Assembly: GCF_003672135.1 (NCBI RefSeq)
Contig: NC_039511.1
Coordinates: 3,250,464-3,314,463, forward strand
Reading direction: 5' to 3'
Length of the DNA stretch: 64,000 nt
From: Ooceraea biroi
Lineage: Eukaryota > Arthropoda > Insecta > Hymenoptera > Formicidae
Both the position numbers and the translations under genes were made by a program. The stretch's first letter is position 1. Every line of letters begins with the position of its first letter. Of the stretch, positions 47,889 to 58,500 are shown in pieces. The notes beneath the pieces are model-generated. The model saw only the letters and a list, made by a program, of their open reading frames with translations. It had not been told where the DNA came from and made no database searches.

Positions 47889-48390
47889 TACACAGTTGAA
47901 AAATTTGTGTTAAATTTAACAGATATCACATGTGCCAAACGGTCCACATAAATTTTTGTGTTAATTTAACATAATATGGATATGTTAAATGATGACACTA
48001 ATATTATGTTAATATTTTAACTTAAAATGAATGCAAACTGCGAAGTAATTTGAAATAAATTTTGTGTAAAATCAACATATTTTTAATGATAAAATTAACT
48101 CGAAAAAAAGTTAGTTTTACATACATCTTTACTCTCAACATAGTTTTCTGTGAATTTTAACAGATACAACTTGTCACTAATAATACGGAACATATCTATT
48201 GTGTAAAATTAAAAATAGGTGCACAATGTGTGATTTTTACACTTTTTTTAGTTGTTTTAAAAATTTAACACTTGAGTTGAATTAACACAACAGCAACATG
48301 TTAAATTAACACATGAATGTGTTAAATATTTAACACAAAAATGTTAACCGGCATATTTTTTAACAAGAAAACAAATTTTCCAACTGTGTA
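47889..48390. mobile_element. A+T-rich MITE with CACAGTTG termini
   Basis: Inverted terminal repeats of about 19 bp (CACAGTTGAAAAATTTGTG against CACAGTTGGAAAATTTGTT) lie at 47891 and 48388. TA is present on each side (47889-47890 and 48389-48390). The 498-bp interior is filled with TGTTAA and TTAACA boxes in both orientations and has no coding capacity. The TA target suggests a Tc1/mariner-related source. Confidence 0.82.
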
Positions 48391-50408
48391 TATGCAGCAA
48401 TGTTTATACTGCAAAAGTCGAGATACCTTTTCGTGTGAATTTTTTTAATCGTCATGTTCTTAACCAGCAGATTATATACTGAAAACTATTGCTATCATTA
48501 CTAATGATGGAAAAGAAATGTTTGGCACCTTAGTCCCTTTGCAAGATGTTGACTTGCATCGGGGTGGAAGTGCTACTTTTCTCTTTCCTTTAAGGTAAAC
48601 CGCGCCTTCTAGTAAGAGACGAAAGGCCCGGTATAGTATCCCTTAAAGGAGACATGAAGATGCTGTGACAACGACAATCGCAATGCGGACTTGGTAGAGA
48701 AAGAGAGAGACGACCGTACTGTGCGCGCACAGGCTGTCACCCATCCTAACTTACACACTGACCACGCGCTGCTTTACCAAGAGAGGCAACGAAAGCGAAC
48801 TAAAGAACTATGTCATTAACAACTACGCTATGTTCAGCGAAAATACTTCTTTATTAAGTGACAAGATGACTAAAGACGATTGTATTTGCAATAACTTATT
48901 ATAAATAAATTATCAAATCCCTTCTCATCATCTTTACTATGATTTATAATCTGCCATACTTCGTTAAAAAATACTCAGAAAAATTATGATATACTTGTTG
49001 ATACAAATTATACCTGCATTTAACGAAATAATATATAAATACGTGCAAATAGATGTTATTGCGTGTTAAGTTAAGAACATGACGATAAAATAAGGAACAG
49101 CATGCGAAATAGCGCAAGATAGAACGATGCAAATTTAAAGCGACGTGGAGTCTCGCGTGAGGTATTTAGGATAACCAAGTTTGTCGCACAACGATCAGGT
49201 TGTTGGCTAACCGTCCGGATAAGATGTTGTTCGGAACGATAATGGCAGGAAATTAATGGCAGCCAAGAAGGTGGGAACGACGGCCGGAGTAATGAAGAGA
49301 TTGCTTTCCTTATTACTGTGTAGATTCAGCCTACCTACCTCTATTAGTAGCTGCGATTTCAATGGAAATTAGAGCCGAAGCAAGGCAAAATTAAGTGGGT
49401 TGTTTTAGACCATAAAAACACGTTCCCGCTGGCATTATCTCTCTCGTGAATTTCCTCATTCCATGCTGCATCTCATCACGGCGATTACATCTCCAATTAT
49501 CTGTTTTCATTAAATCAATCTCTTTTCAGCGTGACGCGTTTTCCTCGAATTAATTAAGAGCTCGATTCATTTTAACAATACAACGAGCACGAGGATATTC
49601 ATCGGAATGAATCCAAAATTCACGGGACGCTTGTCACTGCACAACGCTACCGATCAAGCGACGATTTGTACATTTTTACAGCCGAGATGTCTGCACGTGA
49701 CGCTAATTGATATATAGCAGCGCGTCGCATTTATCACAGTTCAGCTGCATTTTGCTCGCAATAAGTAACGACAAGTCTGCCAATGCGGCATGCAGCGGAT
49801 TATCGTGATTACTCGTATTACGATATCCTGACAACGAATTATTACGGACGATGAAAAACTATGCTGGTCCATATCTCTATTTCTCCAGCAAGGTCAGCGT
49901 TTCGCTCTTTCTCTCTGTATTCCGCAATTTTTATTGAAATCAATCTTATTTAACGTCGTAACTGCCTTCGCCCAGCAATTGATTTCGCGATACCTTTATG
50001 TGCCTTTCTCGGTTTAAAATTGCAACGCACTTAGGTATACAATTTAAAGGAATAAACGTAGATTTTCTTCATAGAAATTTTAATTGCGAATACATTTCTC
50101 ATTTTTCAGCGTTGGAAGTAAAATTAAATTCAATCTGATAAAGAGATTATATTTATAGCAATTTTGTTTATGGAAAAAATTTGATATTTTATTTTATCAT
50201 CCAGTGCTATCGGTGAACAAGATTCGGTCGCACATTGCTCAAATCATGTATCAGCAAGACGTCGCTCACGTTTACAGATCGCACGTGAAAAAACGTCAAT
50301 GCAGTAAAATAAAGCGCCATAATAAACGCTTGATTTATCCAGTGAATGTTTTATCGGCATACAACGAGAACGGATCAGTTTTTTTTTACGTGTCTATCAT
50401 AAATATTG
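48391..50408. other. Non-coding stretch
   Basis: No supported gene. A plus-strand acceptor/donor juxtaposition (TTTTCTCTTTCCTTTAAG|GTAAAC, junction 48594/48595) is a weaker recursive-splice-like motif. Open frames at 48944-49132 minus and 50204-50416 plus show no motif. Confidence 0.45.
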
Positions 50409-50554
50409 AGCTTTAAGGTGTGTGTGAAGTTGGCATATCATTTCGCGGAAAATCATTAATTATTGAGAGTTCTGGCTCCCTTTTTAATAGTTCTAGAGTT
50501 CCTGATAGGTTAAACACATAGTTCTGGCCATTAAAGCGAAAAAATCGCATAGTG

Positions 50555-50592
50555 CAAAGTGAGACGCCAACTTCACGCAGCGTCTCACTTTG
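50555..50592. other. Perfect 13-bp hairpin in the left outer arm
   Basis: CAAAGTGAGACGC (50555-50567) and its exact inverse (50580-50592) flank a 12-base loop. The GAGACGC core is the same word that marks every 164-bp unit. Confidence 0.85.
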
Positions 50593-52771
50593 TCCTGCGA
50601 CAGTTTTCGCCATAATTCTGGCTAGATTTTAAAAGATCTACAGTTCTACATGAGTTCTAGAAAGAGTTCTAGCGAACAAAATTTTTTTTTCATCTTTTTA
50701 TAATTATTAAAGCTAAAAAATATTTAAGGGAATGACGACTGGTTAATTTCAGAGAGTTCTGTGCTTTATAAAATATTTCTCGTGTAGTTCTGAACATATT
50801 TAACCATTTTCCAAAGAGTTCTGAATGCAAACATTAACAATTATTTAATAAAAAATTTGTATCGTCCGAGAAAGACGTATCTACGGAGATATATATGAGA
50901 CGCTGGTCGATTTTCGAGAGTTCTGTGAAGACTAAAATATTTCTCGTGTAGTTCTGAACGTATTTAAGCGTATTCCAAAGAGTCCTGACTGCAAACATTA
51001 TTCATTAGTTAATAAAAAATTTTTATTGTCCGAGAAAGACGGATATACGGAGATATGGGTGAGACGCTGGTCGATTTTCGAGAGTTCTGTTTATTCTAAA
51101 ACAGTTCTCGTATTATACGGAGATATGGGTGAGACGCTGGTCGATTTTCGAGAGTTCTGCTTATTCTAAAACAGTTCTCGTATAGTTCCGGACATGTGCA
51201 ATGCCTTTCCAAAGAGTTCTGATAGGAACAACGATTAGAAAATTTTTTTTAAAATTATTTCGTCCAAAGAGTGGACGTTTTCGACTTTACCAGTGAGACG
51301 CTGGTTGATTTTCGAGAGTTCTGCTTATTCTAAAACAGTTCTCGTATAGTTCGGGACATGTACAATGCCTTTCCAAAGAGTTCTGACAGGAACAACGATT
51401 AGAAAATTGTTTAAAAAATTATTTCACCCGAAGAGTGGACGTTTTCGACTTTACCAGTGAGGCGCTGGCCGAAATGTCGGAGTTCTGACTTTCCTAAAAT
51501 ATTTTTCGTATAGTTCCACACGTAATTATGAATTTCCTAAAGAGTGCTATGCACCAGCGATATTGCACAATTTTTAAAAAAATTTAAACTGCTCGAAAAG
51601 TGAACTTTCAAACAGACAAGTTGAGACGCTAGCCGAAATGTCGAAGTTCTGGCTTTCCTAAAATACTTTTATAGTTCCACACGTAATTATGAATTTCCTA
51701 AAGAGTGCTATGCACCAGCGATATTGCACAATTTTTTAAAAAATTTAAACTGCTCGAAAAGTGAACTTTCAGACAGACAAGTTGAGACGCTAGCCGAAAT
51801 GTCGGAGTTCTGGCTTTCCTAAAATACTTTTATAGTTCCGCACGTACTTATGATTTTCCTACAGAGTGCTATGTATGAGAGGTGCATAGAATTCTTTAGG
51901 AAATTCATAAGTACCTTCGGAACTATACGAAAAATATTTTAGGAAGCCAGAACTCCGACAGTTCGGTCGGCGTCTCACCCTTTTCTGTCTTAAGATGCAG
52001 TTTTCGAGCAGTTTTAATTTTTTTTAAATTATACAATGTCGCTGGTGCATAGAACTCTCTAGGAAATTCATAAGTACATTCGGAACTATACGAAAAATAT
52101 TTTAGGAAAGCCAGAACTCCGACATTTTGGCCAGCGTCTCACTGGTAAAGTCGAAAACGTCCACTCTTCGGGTGAAATAATTTTTTAAAAAATTTTCTAA
52201 TCGTGGTTCCTATCAGAACTCTTTGGAAAGGCATTATACATGTCACGAACTATACGAGAACTGTTTTAGAATAAGCAGAACTCTCGAAAATCGACCAGCG
52301 TTTCACATATATCTCCTTAGATACGTCTTTCTCGTGCGATAACAATTTTTTATTAAATAATTGTTAATGTTTGCGGTCGGAACTCTTTGGAATATTGTTA
52401 AATACGTTCAGAACTACACGAGAAATATTTTAGTCTTCACAGAACTCTTGAAAATCGACCAGCGTCTCACCCATATCTCCGTATATCCGTCTTTCTCGGA
52501 CGATATAAATTTTTTATTAACTAATGAATAATGTTTGCAGTCAGAACTCTTTGGAATACGCTTAAATACGTTCAGAACTACATGAGAAATATTTTATAAA
52601 GCACAGAACTCTCTGAAATTAACCAGTCGTCATTTCCTTAAACATTTTTTAGTTTTAATAATTATAAAAAGATGAAAAAAAATTTTGTTCGCTAGAACTC
52701 TTTCTAGAACTCATGTAGAACTGTAGATCTTTTAAAATCTAGCCGGAATTATGGCGGAAACTGTCGCAGGA

Positions 52772-52809
52772 CAAAGTGAGACGCTGCGTGAAGTTGGCGT
52801 CTCACTTTG
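52772..52809. other. Perfect 13-bp hairpin in the right outer arm
   Basis: This is the mirror counterpart of the left hairpin: stem 52772-52784 with 52797-52809 and a 12-base loop. It is preserved exactly in both arms. Confidence 0.85.
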
Positions 52810-52967
52810 CACTATGCGATTTTTTCGCTTTAATGGCCAGAACTATGTGTTTAACCTATCAGGAACTCTAGAACTATTAAAAAGGGAGCCAGAACTCTCA
52901 ATAATTAATGATTTTCCGCGAAATGATACGTCAGCTTCACACACACTTTACACACACACAGCTTTAA

Positions 52968-54623
52968 GCTAATCATGTCCAGAAATGATTGGTTGCATGT
53001 GATCCCGAGAGGAAAACAACGAAAATTTTTAAGTTGATCAGAATATTTTCGCAAAATATCTCTATTAACGTTTCTTTCTGTAATCCATTCGAGATTCAAG
53101 GCCAGCTACAGTCTTACATGAAACGTTATCATGCGAAGAAAATCATCACACAGAAAACTAAAGAAAATACGATATTACTTGAAAAAATAATCGGGTATCA
53201 TTAAATTAATTGAACGATACAATATTATAAAATACGACCAACAATTCGGAACATACACATCGAATTTTTATGTTTTAGTTTTCATGAACAAAACTTTTTA
53301 GGTTTTCAGGTACTTTGAAAGGTGAGAGACATCTGTGTTCTTAATGAAAAACTAACAAGTTAAACGAGTCTAATATAAAGGATCTACTTTCATTCTTCAT
53401 TTTCATCCTGCCTAGACCCAGAGGACTAGATCTCCTTACGCACGAATACCAGCATTACCGTCACCTCCATCTTTTCCGCCGAGAAACGACCGCGAGAAAA
53501 TTCTTCGGATGACGCTCTTGTCACCCAGGACTTCCGCCGAGCTTCACCGTTGTTCGCAAAGCAGTTTGCAACGCGTCTTTTCAGAAGGATGAAAGCAGGA
53601 CAAGCTCATTGTGATCTACAACGGATTTCCGGACTGAAGCGCGACAAGATACCTCTCTAAGATGACCATAAAAGGCAGTCTCACTGTCTTATCAAAGTCG
53701 TAATTTTGTGTTGAGGAGGCTTCGTTCAGATAAAGGAACATTCTTTTCGAAACTGTGTCACCGCAAAAGAATGTTCATACTTTTCTTAGCCCTCACTTGA
53801 TTACATATTTTTATTTAAACTACAATCTAATCATAAAATTTGTCGATTGTATGAAAGTAAATTGAGAGTTAATAACTACGATTATGATCTAATGATACTT
53901 GGAATGCTATCGGAATTGATTTTCGATTGTGCTTTGTAAAATAAGCAAAAGGATTTTCACAGATCTCTGAAGCAGACAGGATAGGGACGCAAGATGGAAT
54001 TATAAAGAGAAAGAGCCAGAGCACCGAGAGAGAGAGAGAGAGAGGCAGACGGTTCTCTCCGGCGTAAGTACACGATAGAATTTCGAGCGTTCCTGAGAGA
54101 GAGCACTTCGCATCAATGCACATTCAATTCTACAAATAACCGCGGCGAACGCAACGAGATTTTCCTGCAAAATGCGCCGTAAGGGACGACGAATGTACGT
54201 ATCGAGAACGCGACACGTGTGCAATATTGATTTTTCGCGGGTCGATGGATTCATCCTCTCCCTCCCGTTTTTTATTTAGCTCGTTCGCTGACTTCTCGAG
54301 ATGCTCCCGGGTTTTTAAGACGTCAGTGTGTGTTTGCTTCCCTGCGTTGAAGAAATTTTCCGACAAGTCGTGTCGTCTCTACTGAAAAGTCGAAAAGTAA
54401 CATGGCAGAGCACGAACTTTCGCAGAGACGTAAAGTGCAATCGCATGCAACAGCGATTCCATACTAGAAATTGATAGAATAAATTCGAAACGAATCATTG
54501 CATCAAATACATCTTTGGACTTCTTTGCGTAACAGTCGCCGAAATGAAGAAGTAATACATTATCGCGAATACAAAAAATTTATTTATTTTGAAGGTGGTA
54601 AGAAAAGCCAACTTTTGATTCAT
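52968..54623. other. Non-coding stretch
   Basis: No supported gene. A (GA)n run lies at 54026-54044, and it drives the low-complexity frames on the minus strand there. The open frame at 52989-53204 has no motif. Confidence 0.5.
54026..54044 (+). repeat. (GA)n microsatellite
   Basis: Uninterrupted GA dinucleotides. Confidence 0.95.
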
Positions 54624-55528
54624 TTAAGGGGTTACATACCTCCATAGCGGCGAAAAATTGATATGTTTGGGGAATTTGTTTAGGGGGTATATCTGAAATA
54701 ATAAAGTAAAATATGAATTGCATATGATTTACTGGTCCTTTAAGTGTAAAAAAATAATTAATAATAAATTTTTGAATATTAATAAAATGAAGTTTTGTGG
54801 CATTAATTGGACCGCTGCTAAAAAAATGTCCCCTCAGAGTCGGCATGATATCTTCTTGTAACATTGATGGATCTGACAAATGCAAGAAATTTCTTGTAAA
54901 GTAATGTTGTAGTTATAGTCTATCGAGCCAGATTTTTTAATTTCAAAAAAATAAACAATTTATGCCATGTCAAAGTTGAACTTCATGTTTTCATGAAAAA
55001 TTTCGGTCTTTAATTGTTTATAAAAATTGTATTAAACAAAATTGCAAAAAAATGGCTCGATAGACTATAGACAAAACGATTACGAAGATTTGAGAACAAA
55101 AAATTTTTTAAAATATGAAAACTCTTCGAGTTATCGTGCCGACCGTGTAAAAAAAAACTGGTTTCGAGAAAAACGCGTTTAAAGTTTGAGAAGTAAAAAT
55201 CGTGTAAATATTAATTTTTGTAGTGAGCTTAATCTCCCATTCCAATTTCATATTGCGTGCCTTCCTTCTCGATAATTTTTATATTTTGTACAGTTTTCTG
55301 TAATCTGTGGGCTGTTCGAGCTTCTTTGCGGTAGCCTGCGCCGCACGCAGCAGCTGCGCGCCGCGGCCCGCCTCCTGACGCGCGGTCATATTTATTGTTA
55401 TATCTTCGTTACGGATTGGAATTTTTCACTAATTCTTTTTTTATTATATTTTTAAAAGTATAAAGAATAAAAATCAGTAATAAAAAAAATTGATTGTTTG
55501 AAAATTCTGGAGGTATGTAACCCCTTAA
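54624..55528. mobile_element. TTAA-flanked non-autonomous element with GGGGTTACATACC termini
   Basis: TTAA at 54624-54627 and 55525-55528 bounds a 897-bp body with 17-bp perfect inverted ends (GGGGTTACATACCTCCA). An internal 16-bp inverted repeat, ATAGTCTATCGAGCCA, lies at 54915-54930 with its inverse at 55053-55068. The interior is A+T-rich apart from a G+C-rich patch near 55.32-55.39 kb. The minus frame at 54580-54885 runs across the terminus and is not a gene. The TTAA target points to a piggyBac-type origin; it is not the same family as the elements at 12.3 and 15.0 kb. Confidence 0.82.
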
Positions 55529-58500
55529 GAGTATTTGTTTCCTCGCATTTTAATTTCACGAATTGATCATCCGTTCGTTTACATTTTCAATGCCGAGAAT
55601 CTCACGGCCGGGAATCCAAAAGGATAACATAAGCAAAAAGACCGTGTAATAAAATGAGACTCATAAATATATCAATTTGCACGCGCGCACGTAATATGGT
55701 AATACAAATGCAAGGACCTAGATAAGACCGAATGCCCCGGATTCCCCGAGCGCGATATTTTCCACGGACGAGGGAAGGATAATAGAGCGATCATGCTCCC
55801 CGGTCGGGCGATCGTATTTCCGCATTTAGATGCCATCGCGGCCGAACGTCATAGCGCGGGCGCTTCCGGTCGTCGCTCGGAAAACTGCAGCGATCCTGCT
55901 CGTGCTCGTGGATTCGTGGTCGCGGAATGACAGTATTCTCTCCGCGTACATTATTTACGAGGGTCGCGATGACGCCGATGTCGCGTGGGAAGTCAAGAGG
56001 TGGTCTCCGTAATACCGCAGAGAGAACGATGCGTCTGCTTGCGCAGGAAAAGCGTTCCACCAACATCCATTATCTCGCGCAAATCAATGACTCGCACAAG
56101 CGCGATGCAAGTCTCGCCTCGCAGCTTCATTTATAGAGACGAGTAACCGCGAGGTCCGCGAACGGGATGCTGTTGGTCCATGAAAATGCGCTTTCCCAGG
56201 AATAAAATAAAGCGTATCGTGTTCCGCACGTGTGCAGATCTCGCATTCCTCGCTTTTCAGAAATAAGTTCCGCCAATAAACGGAATCAATATCAAGAAAA
56301 ACATGTTGGAGTAACGCGAATTATCCTCGCGACAGACGCATTTCTTCCCGTCCATGCGATTAACGTGCGTCTTATATTTGTATCACGAAAAATATTGCAA
56401 AAGTCGGACACATACTTTCTTTAGATTAAAAGATATCAGATAAGCAAAGAATTCACGAAAATAAAAGTTTAGACGCGTGAAGTTATAGTTTTTGTCTTTC
56501 TCGAATAATTCTCGGCTTTTATTTGAGCAAATCTCGTTAAAAATATCGAAAGTAAGGACTGCTGGTAAAGAGAAATCGTATTTCTTTGAATTTGTTCATA
56601 AACAATATCTTGATTGCTGCGCGTCTGCTCTTTCATGACATTACGCGACATATCTCTGCTCCGAATCCTCTGTAACCGTAATAGATTTCTGTCACATTGG
56701 TTCATTGAAGGTGATTAGAATCGCGAGACTGCTTTTCATTAAAATCGGTCGTCGCATGGTAACTGGAGTGCCACAAGGATATTATCATTCGTGGCATATT
56801 ACTATGTTTATCGAGCACGTCGTACATAATCCTGTATGATCATGCTTCTGACCAGTAGACGTTATCTGCACGCAAAGTGGCTGTATGGAGCTTACAGAGC
56901 GATCAGAATGAGACGCAATCCATCTAACAGGTATTTTAATCTGCAAATATGTCTACAGCTTTATACTCGAGCAACTTCGTAATTTCATTAATAATCGAAG
57001 TGATTGTACATGTTCAAGTAATTACAGCAAATATAATTAATCACGAATATTTAAAAACTAATTTGGTTTTCTGCTGCAAAAAGCATAGCTTCTGCTGCGT
57101 GTAGATAGGAGATATTTTTCACATCTTCTATTGTTATCGTTTATTTAGCGAATAATCATATGACCCGTATGAACCCTTTTATATTCTTTAAGCGAACTAC
57201 AGACTTTATTTATGAGCATACCGGTCACCATGCATAATGAGAGTGGAATGCAGCACAAGAAATGCGAAAGCGTGTTATGTCGTAACCGGTTTCGAGTAAC
57301 CTGCAGTATTCTAGGACGTCGCGTCGTGCGGTAGAAAATAAAGATAAACGGAAAGGAATTCACTTTGCATGCTGCATGAATCAGTTGTTCCATCTAGCCA
57401 GAGAAAGGTGGAGTGCGTAAATTAGAGAGACGCATGTCATGCATGATATTAAATATCCAGATATTTACGTTAAGTAGGAAGTGCACGCGTATATCTATCC
57501 GTGCTCCAAGTAAAAACTTAGGACGAGATAAAAACGATGCAACATATCAAGGTATAATGTAATACTTGCAGCGTCATCTCTCGATGGCAAAATTGCAGCC
57601 GGGGCACAGCTTTTCATCGAGACCAACACGTAAATATTCGTAGAAACAAAGCGCGTGCGATCGATATCACGTAGATACTATTCGTATAATTAATTACGCT
57701 TTCATATCTACACGTTTAATATCGTTCACGTTTAACGAGAGATTTTGAATCGTCGAGCGCTGAATCGTGCGAAATCTCTTAATGTAATTGTACTTTTACT
57801 GGAAGCTGGCACTCTCGTCCGATTGCCAAAGAAACGAGTAATCATCAAATGAGATAACTCGTTTCCTTGATAATCGGACTCAGAGGATCCAATTAGACCA
57901 CAATTAAACTCAATGGATACCCCGATCAAGAGCAGCATGAAAATTCGCTCAAGCAATCAAATTAGGCGGAAACGGGCGATACTTTCCTTTACTTTCGGTT
58001 TGCAAGCACAATATGAATACAGGTACCGCCAGAATGCATTTGCCTTCACCGATTGTTGACGAGCAATGGAGTGAAACAGATATAAATCATTGTTGCGTGC
58101 ACGATGACCTACAATTTTTATTTCGAAAGAATGTCCTCATGGAATCACGTCATTGATTTAACGAGCAAAAAGGCAATTCTCTTCAAAGTATACTGTTTCA
58201 TCGGTCGCGGATTCGAACGAACGTGGAAAAACGATCGCCACCGCCGTCGTCTTTTTCTTTCTTTTTACAGCCGTCATATTCCACGACAATTTTTATTACA
58301 TTTTCGTCACGCTTCCTCGTGATCGAGACTTTCCTTTTTTCGCGATCTCGTGTGAAATTACTTTTTGTCGACTGTGGCTTTTGCGAACAACGACCGACCA
58401 GCTAGTGCGAACTCTGTTTACCAATTTCCGCGCGCACTTCGTGCGAGTTTGCGACGTATTACCGCCACTATATCGGGGGTGCTCGGTGCTCGGAAAATCG

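Larger units (their letters stand above)
50409..52967. mobile_element. 2.5-kb foldback element with 164-bp tandem repeats in its arms
   Basis: Identical AGCTTTAA flanks lie at 50409-50416 and 52960-52967, and I read these as an 8-bp target duplication. The interior is a large palindrome centred near 51879. The outer 330 bp of the two arms are near-identical inverted copies. Inside, each arm is a tandem array of a 164-bp unit containing GAGACGCTGG and AGAGTTCTG boxes. Left-arm boxes are at 50897, 51061, 51131, 51295, 51459, 51623 and 51784. Right-arm inverse boxes are at about 51970, 52134, 52298 and 52462. The arms are unequal in length (about 1.46 and 1.08 kb). Short mirror-image frames (MAKTVAGQSETLREVG and its partner) at the two ends are arm repeats, not genes. 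An 8-bp duplication fits hAT or P-like transposition, but no transposase is present. Confidence 0.82.

Noticed and set aside
48525..48600. Possible small RNA or hairpin around CAAGATGTTGACTTGCATC
   Set aside because: The self-complementarity is short and no known microRNA seed was recognised.
50413..52972. Two near-identical 66-74-codon frames beginning MAKTVAGQ and MAETVAGQ
   Set aside because: They are the mirror copies of the foldback arms; similarity comes from the palindrome and not from gene duplication.
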